Source: Pseudonocardiaceae bacterium (lineage in GTDB: Bacteria > Actinomycetota > Actinomycetes > Mycobacteriales > Pseudonocardiaceae). From it: a DNA stretch of 50,444 nucleotides. The first letter of the stretch is position 1. The number at the start of each line of letters is the position of its first letter. Positions 17,266 through 24,752 of the stretch are shown in pieces. A model generated the notes under the pieces. It had not been told where the DNA came from. It was given only the letters and a program-made list of their open reading frames with translations, and searched no databases. The translations under genes and the position numbers were made by a program. The stretch covers positions 1 to 50,444 of the forward strand of contig WHSZ01000043.1 of NCBI GenBank assembly GCA_009379845.1, written 5' to 3'.

Positions 17266-18432
17266 GTGCGTCAACCAACCCTCGTGCCGCGACTGCGGCC
17301 CTTTACGTCCACCATCTTCGCCGAGATGACCGCGCTGGCCACCCGGACCGGGGCGGTGAACCTCGGGCAGGGCTTTCCGGACACCGACGGTCCGCCAGCG
17401 ATGCTCGCCGAGGCGCAGCGCGCCATCGGGGAGGGGGTGAACCAGTACCCGCCCGGTCCTGGCATCCCGGCACTGCGCGAGGCCATTGCCGAGCACCGCA
17501 CCCGGTTCGGGATGCGGTACGACCCGGACAGCGAGGTGCTGGTCACCGTGGGTGCCACCGAAGCGGTGGCGTCCTGCCTGCTGGCGCTTGCCGAGGCGGG
17601 CGACGAGGTGATCGTGATCGAGCCGTACTACGGCTCCTACGCGGCGTGCGTGGCGCTGTCCGGTGCGCAACGGCGAGTGGTGTCGCTGCGCGAGGACGCG
17701 GACGGGCGTTTCGCGCTTGATCTCGACGCGCTACGCGCGGCTGTCGGGCCGGCCACCAGGGCAGTGCTGCTCAACTCGCCGCACAACCCGACCGGCACGG
17801 TGTTCACCCGTGCCGAGCTGGAGGCCGTCGCGACGGTGTGCGTCGAGAACGACCTGATCGCGATCACCGACGAGGTGTACGAGCACCTGGTATACGACGA
17901 CGCGACGCATATCCCGCTCGGCACGCTGCCGGGGATGGCGGAGCGCACGTTGACCATCTCGAGCGCCGGCAAGACGTTCAACTGCACCGGCTGGAAGATC
18001 GGCTGGGTGTGCGGGCCCGCCGAGCTGGTCGCCGCGGCGCGCGCGGCGAAGCAGTTCCTGACCTTCGTCGGCGGTGCGCCGTTCCAGCCCGCGGTGGCTT
18101 ACGCGCTCACCCACGAGCTCAGCTGGGTGGCCGAGCTGCGCAAGTCGTTGCAGATCAAGCGGGATCGGCTGGCGGCTGGTCTTGCGGAAGCCGGCTTCGG
18201 GGTGCGGCCGGCCGCGGGCACCTACTTCGTCTGCGCGGATGTACGACCGCTCGGCTATACCGACGGGGCGGCGCTGTGCTGGCAGCTGCCCGAACGCATC
18301 GGCGTGGCGGCGGTGCCCGTCCAGGTGTTCACCGACAACCCGGACACCTGGCGGCACGTGGTGCGGTTCGCGTTCTGCAAACGTGACGAGGTGCTGGACG
18401 AGGCGTTGAGCCGGTTGCACCGGCTCTCGTGA
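17266..18432 (+). CDS. class I/II pyridoxal-phosphate aminotransferase
   Basis: 388 residues of fold-type I aminotransferase. NLGQGFPDTDGP and NQYPPGPGIPALREAIAEH open the domain. The PLP contacts are in NSPHNPTGTVF (Asn) and AITDEVYEHLVYDD (Asp, Tyr). The PLP Lys lies in TISSAGKTFNCTGWKIGW. This branch includes YbdL-like methionine aminotransferases, kynurenine aminotransferases and N-succinyl-diaminopimelate aminotransferase; which it is cannot be decided here. The stop codon lies in the perfect 44-bp palindrome. Confidence 0.85.
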   Translation: MRQPTLVPRLRPFTSTIFAEMTALATRTGAVNLGQGFPDTDGPPAMLAEAQRAIGEGVNQYPPGPGIPALREAIAEHRTRFGMRYDPDSEVLVTVGATEAVASCLLALAEAGDEVIVIEPYYGSYAACVALSGAQRRVVSLREDADGRFALDLDALRAAVGPATRAVLLNSPHNPTGTVFTRAELEAVATVCVENDLIAITDEVYEHLVYDDATHIPLGTLPGMAERTLTISSAGKTFNCTGWKIGWVCGPAELVAAARAAKQFLTFVGGAPFQPAVAYALTHELSWVAELRKSLQIKRDRLAAGLAEAGFGVRPAAGTYFVCADVRPLGYTDGAALCWQLPERIGVAAVPVQVFTDNPDTWRHVVRFAFCKRDEVLDEALSRLHRLS

Positions 18433-18470
18433 GTCTTTTTGGGTGCTATAGCACCCAAAAAGACTCACGA
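18427..18470. terminator. perfect 44-bp palindrome, copy 3 of the gene-end family
   Basis: The 22-bp arm starting TCGTGAGTCTTTTTGGGTGC is followed directly by its exact reverse complement ending GACTCACGA, with no spacer. The stops of both converging genes (TGA 18430-18432 and TGA 18467-18465) are embedded in the arms. The T-run on one side and the matching A-run on the other would give a U-tract for either transcript. Confidence 0.85.
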
Positions 18471-19037
18471 CCCTGTGATGCCGCGTGCGCGCAGCCGGTG
18501 GCGTAGCCGCGCGAAGCAGCGCGCCCGCAGGGAAGGGATGGTGTGTTCGCTCACACCGAGCGATTGGGCGAGCTCGGCGTAGCTCAGTTCCGGGTGGTGC
18601 GCGATCAGCGTCAGCAGCAACTGATCGCGCTCCGGCAGGCCGCGTATCACGTGCCAGAGCAACTCGTCGCGCTCCGCGCTGAGCACTCGATCCACCGGAT
18701 CGTCACCGGCCGCGTGCAGCCGATCACCGGGAATCGCCGTCAGCGGCGCCTCGCGTTTCCGCGCATCCAGCCTGCGCAACGCGTTCCGCCGGGTCGCCGT
18801 GCTCAGCCATCCAGGGATCCCACGCGGATCGCGCACCCGCACCAGGTTCTCAACAAGCGCGATCCAGGTGTCCTGCACGACGTCCGACGAATCGGCGTGT
18901 CCGAGCCGGAAGTGGTGCACGACCGCCCACATCAGCGGGTCGAACATCCGGACCAAACGGGACCAGGCAAGCTCCTCGCCCGCACCGGCTTCACCGACGA
19001 CATCGGAGAGGTCCTCCGCGCCCACATATTCAGCCAT
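18465..19037 (-). CDS. sigma-70 family RNA polymerase sigma factor (ECF type)
   Basis: 190 residues. Region 2 has WSRLVRMFDPLMWAVVHHFRLGHADSSDVVQDTWIALVEN and GWLSTATRRNALRRLD. Region 4 has LPERDQLLLTLIAHHPELSYAELAQSLGVSEHTIPSLRARCFARLRHRL. Length and order fit an ECF sigma factor. The ATG at 19037 gives the normal N-terminus; the open frame upstream is not sigma-like. No anti-sigma gene is adjacent. It is divergent from a secreted or membrane-anchored protein gene. Confidence 0.88.
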   Translation of the reverse strand: MAEYVGAEDLSDVVGEAGAGEELAWSRLVRMFDPLMWAVVHHFRLGHADSSDVVQDTWIALVENLVRVRDPRGIPGWLSTATRRNALRRLDARKREAPLTAIPGDRLHAAGDDPVDRVLSAERDELLWHVIRGLPERDQLLLTLIAHHPELSYAELAQSLGVSEHTIPSLRARCFARLRHRLRARGITGS

Positions 19038-19355
19038 ATCCGCCCGACAAACGTGAGTGGCTTTCGCCTTGACCGTCCACACGCGAATACGACGACACGA
19101 ACGGCAGCCACGCTCCGGACCCGGACCAGTTCCGCTCGACTGGGCGAACCAACTCCGCTCCCGCGAATGGACGCCCTTGACATCCATTCTCGACAACGCA
19201 AAGTGATCATCAATGAGATGCCGGCCCCGGCGCGGGCCACCTGATGGCCTGCTGGAGTGGATCGGCGATTCCGGGCTAGCCCTGATGCGCCAGAGGTGAA
19301 AAACTTCGACTCAACTCGGAAATCTCAATCGCCGACACGAGAGCGCACGTTACGG
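19038..19355. other. divergent intergenic region, no gene seen
   Basis: 318 bp between the sigma factor and the next gene, transcribed away from each other. The plus-strand frame of the next gene is open from 19257 but has no convincing start or domain before 19356. The region presumably holds both promoters; no clear operator or RNA structure was recognised. Confidence 0.5.
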
Positions 19356-20438
19356 ATGACGGTAGCCGAACGCTTGCGGCCGATGGGCCACGCGCAACCG
19401 GTGCACAGCGCCGGGGATGCGCGGTACCCGGATTCCGTGCGGCTCAGCGGGCTCGGCCGGTTCGCGATGCGGGTACTGATCACCGCGGTGCTCACCGTGG
19501 CAGGCTGGCTGCTGATCGTGTTGGCAAGCTCGCAGGCTTCGGCCGCGGCAAGTCCACAGGATGCGGCCGGCCCCGGCGATACGTCCACAACGGACTCAGT
19601 TGCGGAGCACGCGGCCCAACCCTGGGCGGAGGGGGATAGTCCGGAGGCGCGGGGCGACGACGCGGAATCCGCGAATGGCACCGAGACCACACGTGCCCAC
19701 CCGACCGTACCCGCGAGTAAGCAGTCGGCGACGCAGCCAACGGATGCCGCACCGCAGCCCGCCAACCAGCAGGGATTGCTCGGCACTTTGAGCGGTACTA
19801 CGAAACAGGCGCTCGGCGGTGTCGGCAAAGCGGCGGTCGGTCTGGTCGGAAACACCGTGCATGCCGTCGGCGACACGGTTCGCGCCGTGAGCAAAACGGC
19901 CGGCGACACGGTGAACACTGTCGGCGACGCCGTACTCAAGCCCGTCACCAAGTTGCCCGATATCGAGCGTCCATCCGAGGGATGGCCGCCGCTCCTCGAT
20001 GACACAGCGGAGTTGCCAACCGGAGCCGTTCAGGAGAACGGCACGATGCCCGCGCAGGCAGGGCACACCCCAGCCGGCACGCCGGATGCCCGCGAACCGG
20101 AGAAGCCCGCGCGGCTCGCTCCCGCTCAGATCGACCGGAGTCCGATCAACCGAGCAACGCCGATCGTGGCCGCGCCGGCAGCCGGCACCACCGGCGACGA
20201 CGGGTCGTCCGTCGCCGGTGACAATTCCGGGAAGCCGCCGCCGGTCTCGCCGGCGGCACCGGTTTCCGGATCGATTGTCCACTCAGGACACGAAAGCGCC
20301 GGTGGCCAACGCGGCTTGCTGGCGATTCTCCCGCTGGCCAGCGTGTTCGGCGGGCTGACCCTGCACGGTACGGCACGCGCCGCCGCCATCGGTGCGACCC
20401 GTCGACACATCGGACTTCCCGCCGTCTCACCGGATTGA
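19356..20438 (+). CDS. hypothetical membrane-anchored or secreted low-complexity protein
   Basis: 360 residues, not recognised. One N-terminal hydrophobic helix (AMRVLITAVLTVAGWLLIVLASS, about 38-60) ends in ASAAAS and could be a signal or anchor. A Pro/Ala/Thr-rich acidic stretch follows. Residues about 148-195 repeat a V-G-(D/N)-T-V pattern (GLVGNTVHAVGDTVRAVSK, AGDTVNTVGDAV) that may form an amphipathic helix. A disordered part comes next, and a second hydrophobic segment near the end (GLLAILPLASVFGGLTLHG). The divergent sigma factor could control it. Confidence 0.55.
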   Translation: MTVAERLRPMGHAQPVHSAGDARYPDSVRLSGLGRFAMRVLITAVLTVAGWLLIVLASSQASAAASPQDAAGPGDTSTTDSVAEHAAQPWAEGDSPEARGDDAESANGTETTRAHPTVPASKQSATQPTDAAPQPANQQGLLGTLSGTTKQALGGVGKAAVGLVGNTVHAVGDTVRAVSKTAGDTVNTVGDAVLKPVTKLPDIERPSEGWPPLLDDTAELPTGAVQENGTMPAQAGHTPAGTPDAREPEKPARLAPAQIDRSPINRATPIVAAPAAGTTGDDGSSVAGDNSGKPPPVSPAAPVSGSIVHSGHESAGGQRGLLAILPLASVFGGLTLHGTARAAAIGATRRHIGLPAVSPD

Positions 20439-20632
20439 ACCGCGACAAGTACATCAGCAGAGCTGTGTCCAAAACAAGATCGACTTTTCACCCGTATCGG
20501 GGTTGAAGATCAACATCCATCCGTGATCACACTGGTATCGATCGCGGATTGGCCGCATCGCAAGGCTTTTGGAGCACCCGACGACGAGACCACCCGGCCT
20601 GCCGACCGCGCCCGGTCAGGTCGGGACCCTGG

Positions 20633-20665
20633 CCCCAACGCCGCGTTGCCCCCGCGGCGTTGGGG
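20633..20665. terminator. hairpin terminator downstream of the low-complexity protein
   Basis: CCCCAACGCCGCG (20633-20645) pairs perfectly with CGCGGCGTTGGGG (20653-20665) around a 7-base loop. It lies in the 360-bp space between two converging genes. No U-run follows, which is normal for high-GC actinobacteria. Confidence 0.65.
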
Positions 20666-20676
20666 TCATCACCAAG

Positions 20677-20728
20677 ACGCCCGCTTGTCCGACACACAGA
20701 GGGGCTGTGTCGGACGAGCGGGCGTTTT
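20677..20728 (+). terminator. long hairpin followed by a T-run
   Basis: ACGCCCGCTTGTCCGACACA (20677-20696 and on) pairs with TGTGTCGGACGAGCGGGCGT (20706-20725) with one mismatch, and a TTTT run ends the element. This is the best intrinsic terminator in the window for plus-strand transcripts. It follows the first hairpin by 11 bp. Confidence 0.75.
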
Positions 20729-20735
20729 CGGGTCT

Positions 20736-20798
20736 CTTGGTCCACGCGGTCCGCTTGGTCCACGCGGTTCACGCGGTCCCGTGGTTCGCGTGGTTCGC
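20736..20798. repeat. short tandem repeats (CTTGGTCCACGCGGT) beside the MocR gene end
   Basis: The 15-mer CTTGGTCCACGCGGT occurs at 20736-20750 and again at 20754-20768. Shortened derivatives follow (TCACGCGGT, then CGTGGTTCG and CGTGGTTCGC) up to the stop of the MocR gene. The array is noncoding in the gene arrangement used here. Confidence 0.55.
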
Positions 20799-22250
20799 TC
20801 ACACCACCGGGACCACCTGGTCGTTATCGAGCAACGCGACATCCGAACGCACCGATGCGGCCGCGGTGGCCAGCCGCCGCACCGAATCCGTGATCGCCTC
20901 CTCGTCGAGGGCCCAGTGCAGCCGCACCCTGCGTTCCAGGCCACCGTGCACGCCGAACCGGGACGCGGGCGGTAGCCGAATGCCGTGATTGGCCGCCGCC
21001 ACAGCGATCCTGGTGCCAACCGGTGCCGGCAGCCAGCACCACAGGCTCAGCCCGCCTTCCGGAGCATTGAACGTCCACTGTGGACAATTATTCTTCAATG
21101 CGTCGACGAGAAGATCCCGCTTCACCCGAAGTTCCGCCCGCCGCCCGCGGAGCGGTGACTCGCAGCGGGCCATCAGTTCGGCCAGCACCAGCTGCTCGAC
21201 CAGCGGCGAGCCGAGGTCGATCGACGGTCTGGCAGCGATCATCCGGTGCTGCAGCTCAGCGGATGTCCGCACCCAACCCAACCGGAAACCGCCCCAGTGC
21301 GACTTTGCCGCGGAGCCGACGGTGATCGTCCAGTCCTCCGCGAATGCGGCCAGCGGGCGTGGACCGTCCTCCGGTTCACCCTCCAGATCGAGTTCCACCT
21401 GCGTCTCGTCCACCACGGCCACGGTGCGCGCCTTGCGCAACGTGCGGGCCAGTCGCTCCCTTCCGGCCTCGTCCAACCGCAAGCCGGTCGGGTTGTGAAA
21501 GTCCACGATTAAGTACGCCAACCGCGGGTTGGCCTGCCGTAGCACCGCGTCGAACGCGGGGAGATCCCATCCGTTCTCGTCCATCGCCACCGGTACCGGC
21601 ACGGCGTGGGCGGCGCGGATGGCATCCAGCGCATTCGGGTAGGTCGGCTGCTCGACGAGGACCCGATCACCGGGTCCGGCAAGGGTGCGCAGCGCGAGCA
21701 CGAACGCGTGGTGGGCTCCGTTCGTCACCATCACCTGCTCCGGGCTGGTCGGCAGGCCGCGAGCGGTGTATCGCTCGGCGATGCGGGCGCGCAGGTCCGC
21801 CCGGCCGAGCTCCTCGTAGCCGTGCCGCCCCAGCTCCTCGCAGAGCCGTAGCCGGGCCGCGTCGAAGGCTGCCGTGACGCCATGGATGGCAGGCGGCACG
21901 GCACGGCCGAAGTCGATCACGTTGGGCTGGGCGGGGTGCTCGGCCGGCCGGTCCACGGCGGGCGCGGTGATCCAGGAGCCCGCACCGCGGCGGCTGGCGA
22001 CCAGACCTTCGTCGCGCAAGGTTTCCAGCGCGGCGGCCACCATCGTGCGACTGATCGCGATCGACTCGGCCATCTCGCGCTCGGCGGGCAGCCGGGTTCC
22101 GGCCGGCAGCCGCCCGTCGAGTACCAGCAACTCGATGCCCGCGGCCAGGTCCGCGGCTCCGTGTCGAGAGCCTCCACTGCGCCAGTTTCCGAGCAGTGTG
22201 GCCAATCTGCGGCCAGATACGCGTCCACCTGGCGGGATGGCGGGATCCAT
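20799..22250 (-). CDS. MocR-type regulator (GntR DNA-binding domain fused to aminotransferase domain)
   Basis: 483 residues. The GntR winged helix is at about 25-95 (GIELLVLDGRLPAGTRLPAEREMAESIAISRTMVAAALETLRDEGLV). A fold-type I aminotransferase domain covers the rest, with EQPTYPNALDAIRA, VDFHNPTGLRLDEAGR, VVDETQVEL and the PLP Lys in TVGSAAKSHWGGFRLGW. It faces a YczE-type membrane protein gene, the known yczR-yczE pairing, so it most likely regulates that gene, perhaps sensing PLP or an amino compound. Confidence 0.9.
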   Translation of the reverse strand: MDPAIPPGGRVSGRRLATLLGNWRSGGSRHGAADLAAGIELLVLDGRLPAGTRLPAEREMAESIAISRTMVAAALETLRDEGLVASRRGAGSWITAPAVDRPAEHPAQPNVIDFGRAVPPAIHGVTAAFDAARLRLCEELGRHGYEELGRADLRARIAERYTARGLPTSPEQVMVTNGAHHAFVLALRTLAGPGDRVLVEQPTYPNALDAIRAAHAVPVPVAMDENGWDLPAFDAVLRQANPRLAYLIVDFHNPTGLRLDEAGRERLARTLRKARTVAVVDETQVELDLEGEPEDGPRPLAAFAEDWTITVGSAAKSHWGGFRLGWVRTSAELQHRMIAARPSIDLGSPLVEQLVLAELMARCESPLRGRRAELRVKRDLLVDALKNNCPQWTFNAPEGGLSLWCWLPAPVGTRIAVAAANHGIRLPPASRFGVHGGLERRVRLHWALDEEAITDSVRRLATAAASVRSDVALLDNDQVVPVV

Positions 22251-22254
22251 AAGT

Positions 22255-22272
22255 CCAATTGTTCACGATTGG
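22255..22272. promoter_or_regulatory. candidate MocR operator
   Basis: CCAAT and ATTGG (22255-22259 and 22268-22272) flank an 8-bp spacer between the MocR start and the divergent yczE-type gene. A site here fits the two-gene arrangement, but the arms are short and this is a weak call. Confidence 0.3.
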
Positions 22273-22312
22273 TCGTGTAAAGGACAGCCAACGAGCAGCG
22301 ATGATGGCAGTC

Positions 22313-22945
22313 ATGGCCCGTATCGATCTCCGGCCGGCCCCGGTCGGCACCGCTCCCCTTCGTCGACTGCCGCAGCTCGTCGCCGGGCTCGTGCTGTACG
22401 GCACGAGCATGGCCATGCAGATCCGCGCCGGGCTGGGGCTGAGCCCGTGGGACGTGCTGCACGAGGGCCTCACCAAGCGCACCGCGTTGAGCTTCGGCGC
22501 GGCCACCGCGCTGACCTCGGTGATCGTGCTGCTGATCTGGATTCCGCTGCGGCAGCGGCCCGGGGTCGGCACCATCGCCAACGTCGTGATCATCGCGCTG
22601 ACCGTGGACGCCGTGCTGGCGTTGCTGGCGCCGCCGGATTCGCTGGCCGTGCGGATCGCGTTGCTGATCGGCGGCGTGACGTTGAACGGGCTGGCAACCG
22701 CGGCGTACGTCGGTGCCCGGCTGGGGCCCGGCCCTCGGGATGGGCTGATGACCGGGTTGTCCGCGCGAACCGGTCGCTCCGTGCGGCTGGTACGCACCGG
22801 CATCGAGGTGACCGTGCTCGCCTGCGGCTGGCTGCTCGGCGGCACGGCGGGCGCGGGGACCGTGCTCTACGCCCTCGCGATCGGTCCCCTCACCCAGTTC
22901 TTCCTCCGCTTCGTCGTCTGGCGCGAGCCCGATAACCGCGTTTAG
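22313..22945 (+). CDS. YczE-like integral membrane protein
   Basis: 210 residues, five or six hydrophobic segments. The signature GTSMAMQIRAGLGLSPWDVLHEGL near residues 28-50 and GLGPGPRDGLMTGLSARTG-like YVGARLGPGPRDGLMTGL match YczE/YitT-type proteins. ATGs at 22301, 22304 and 22313 are all possible; 22313 leaves the usual short leader. It is divergent from its probable MocR regulator. Transported substrate unknown. Confidence 0.82.
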   Translation: MARIDLRPAPVGTAPLRRLPQLVAGLVLYGTSMAMQIRAGLGLSPWDVLHEGLTKRTALSFGAATALTSVIVLLIWIPLRQRPGVGTIANVVIIALTVDAVLALLAPPDSLAVRIALLIGGVTLNGLATAAYVGARLGPGPRDGLMTGLSARTGRSVRLVRTGIEVTVLACGWLLGGTAGAGTVLYALAIGPLTQFFLRFVVWREPDNRV

Positions 22946-23005
22946 CGAGCTAACCGCGGTACTTGTGTGGGCTAATTACCGCGTTTAGCGGGCTAAACGC
23001 GGTAA
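22934..23005. terminator. two consecutive related hairpins between convergent genes
   Basis: TTACCGCGTTTAGC (22976-22989) pairs exactly with GCTAAACGCGGTAA (22992-23005) around two bases. A degenerate copy just before it (ACCGCGTTTAGCGAGCTAACCGCGGT, 22935-22960) includes the stop of the yczE-type gene. The pair looks like a duplicated bidirectional terminator. Confidence 0.7.
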
Positions 23006-23016
23006 CGCGAGCGCCG

Positions 23017-23574
23017 TCAGCCGTTGCGGGCGCCTGCGACCGCGGCCCGCACGTCCCAGTAGCTCAGCCCTCGCGCGGCGAGTACCTCCGCGACCGGACC
23101 ACCGCATTTCAATAGCCCGAGCAACAGGTGCTCCGCACCGATGTGCCGATCGCTCAGCTCGACCGCCTCCCGCACACTGGCCGCCAGAGCCTCCTTCGCC
23201 TCCCCGCCGAACGGCCGATGATCCAACGACGCAACCCGCCTGCGCTTCGGCCTGGCCGGCTCGGCAAGCGCGTTCTCCCCGTGGGTCTGCTCCACGCTCG
23301 CCACGATCTGGTCGACGTCGATGCCGAACTCGCCGAGCGCCGCGGCATCCGCGTCGCTCAACCCACCCCTACGGCGCATCGTGCGGAACTTCTCGACCAG
23401 CTCGCCGCGTCGCACGTCCTCGGCAGCCAGCACCCTGCCGGCTACCGAGGACGGGTCGTCAAAGAGCGCGAGCAGCAGATGTTCGGCGTCGATCTTCGGC
23501 GCGTCCGCGGTGATCGCCTCCCGCTGTGCCGCGATCACCGCGGCACGGGCCGCTTTGGTGAACCTCTCGAACAT
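23017..23574 (-). CDS. stand-alone Clp N-terminal domain protein
   Basis: 185 residues holding two Clp_N repeats: FTKAARAAVIAAQREAITADAPKIDAEHLLLALFDD (about 5-40) and FGGEAKEALAASVREAVELSDRHIGAEHLLLGLLK (about 122-158). There is no AAA+ module. In ClpC/ClpA this domain binds adaptors and substrates, so the protein could be an adaptor or decoy, or a sensor. The start ATG follows the stop of the HTH gene at once, so they form an operon. Confidence 0.85.
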   Translation of the reverse strand: MFERFTKAARAAVIAAQREAITADAPKIDAEHLLLALFDDPSSVAGRVLAAEDVRRGELVEKFRTMRRRGGLSDADAAALGEFGIDVDQIVASVEQTHGENALAEPARPKRRRVASLDHRPFGGEAKEALAASVREAVELSDRHIGAEHLLLGLLKCGGPVAEVLAARGLSYWDVRAAVAGARNG

Positions 23575-23784
23575 CTAGTGCCTCCCGTACTTCTTGTGCA
23601 CGGCCTGCCGGCTCACGCCCAGCTCAGCCGCTATTTCCTGCCAGGGCCAACCGCGCGCCCGCGCGTTGCGCACCTGGACCGCTTCCAGTTGCTCGAGCAG
23701 CCTGCGAAGCGCCGCCACCGCGCGCAGTCCCACCCGCGGATCGGCATCCCCCGCCCTAGCCGCCAGGTCTGTCGCTTCCGTCAT
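23575..23784 (-). CDS. small helix-turn-helix protein
   Basis: 69 residues: an N-terminal helix rich in Leu/Arg, then GWPWQEIAAELGVSRQAVHKKYGRH, a clear HTH at the very C-terminus. This format is typical of small actinobacterial regulators paired with Clp_N proteins. It starts 4 bp from the first of two identical-format inverted repeats, so it probably binds them and represses itself. Confidence 0.8.
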   Translation of the reverse strand: MTEATDLAARAGDADPRVGLRAVAALRRLLEQLEAVQVRNARARGWPWQEIAAELGVSRQAVHKKYGRH

Positions 23785-23787
23785 GAC

Positions 23788-23831
23788 GTCAACTTACGTT
23801 GACAATGCCGCTGCTGTCAACCGACGTTGAC
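23788..23831. promoter_or_regulatory. twin operators GTCAAC-N4-GTTGAC
   Basis: GTCAACTTACGTTGAC (23788-23803) and GTCAACCGACGTTGAC (23816-23831) are perfect inverted repeats with the same 6-4-6 format. Their centres are 28 bp apart, close to three helical turns. They fill the space between the HTH gene and the divergent PP2C-like gene, so one dimer pair could control both. Confidence 0.75.
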
Positions 23832-23846
23832 GGCTACCGTACCGGC

Positions 23847-24668
23847 GTGCCGGAAATCCAGTTCGCCGAGCAGGCCGGGGTCGGGCCGCACGGCGCCACC
23901 CGGCCGACCGAGGACCGGCTCGTGGTGCTGGACAACGCCGTACTGCTGCTGGACGGCGCCACCTCGCTGCGCCCGGAGTTGCCGAGCGGTGGCTGGTACG
24001 CGGAGCAGCTCGCGGCCGAACTGGCGGACCGGCTGACCGCACGGCCCGCGGACGATCTCGCCGACCTGCTCGCCGCGGCCATCGAAGCCGTGCGCGATCG
24101 GCACGGGTTGCGGCCCGGCCATGCGCCCTCCAGCACGATTGCCATGCTGCGCTGGACCGACGCACAGCTGGACGCCCTGGTGCTCGCGGATTCCCCGGTC
24201 GTGGCGTTCGGACCGGGCGGCACCCGGGTACTCGCCGACAACCGGCTCGCCGAGCTACCGCGTGGATCCGGCGGATTCCGCGAACGGCTGCGGTCCGGCG
24301 CGGGCTTCGGCGCCGGACACCTGGCCGCTTTGACCGTCGGCACATCGGCCACCGCGGCATGGCGGAACGTGGACGGCGGGTTCTGGGTCGCCGAGGCAGA
24401 GCCGGCCGCCGCGTACCGGGCGGTACGCGCGCGATGGGCCCGTTCGAGCGTCAACACGGTACTGCTGGCCACCGACGGCGTCTCCTGCGCCGTTGACGAC
24501 TACGAGATGTTCAGCTGGCCGGGATTGCGGGAACTAGCCTGCGCGGAAGGACCGCAAGCGGTGCTGGACGCGATACGCGAGGCGGAGGTTTCGGACCCGG
24601 ACGGCAGGCGCTGGCCACGCCCGAAGCCACACGACGACCAGGCAATCGTGTTGATCACCGACTGGTGA
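23847..24668 (+). CDS. PP2C-like protein phosphatase domain protein
   Basis: 273 residues. Recognisable PP2C segments are RPTEDRLVVLDNAVLLLDGATSL (metal-site Asp-Gly), PSSTIAMLRW, NTVLLATDGVSCAVDDY and PHDDQAIVLI. The central part is shorter than usual. The GTG at 23847 was chosen because upstream codons overlap the operator array. It shares the twin-operator region with the HTH-Clp_N operon. Its target phosphoprotein is unknown. Confidence 0.75.
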   Translation: MPEIQFAEQAGVGPHGATRPTEDRLVVLDNAVLLLDGATSLRPELPSGGWYAEQLAAELADRLTARPADDLADLLAAAIEAVRDRHGLRPGHAPSSTIAMLRWTDAQLDALVLADSPVVAFGPGGTRVLADNRLAELPRGSGGFRERLRSGAGFGAGHLAALTVGTSATAAWRNVDGGFWVAEAEPAAAYRAVRARWARSSVNTVLLATDGVSCAVDDYEMFSWPGLRELACAEGPQAVLDAIREAEVSDPDGRRWPRPKPHDDQAIVLITDW

Positions 24669-24695
24669 TCGAGTCGCGAACCGCACGCGTTGGGC

Positions 24696-24713
24696 GTACA
24701 CATTTGCGTGTAC
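24696..24713. promoter_or_regulatory. inverted repeat upstream of the lipase maturation factor gene
   Basis: GTACAC-ATTTGC-GTGTAC, perfect 6-bp arms with a 6-bp spacer, 39 bp before the next start codon. It could be an operator or a weak hairpin ending the PP2C transcript. Confidence 0.4.
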
Positions 24714-24752
24714 ACCGCCGGAACACGCGAGCCGCGAAGGAGCGCGTAACCG

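Noticed and set aside
15938..17278. Start of the DUF445 gene at 17278
   Set aside because: It would overlap the divergent aminotransferase start; GTG 17236 gives a normal N-terminus.
20669..21019. Collagen-like Gly-Pro-Arg protein on the minus strand
   Set aside because: The repeats come from reading the 15-bp tandem array in another frame; most of the frame overlaps the MocR gene antisense.
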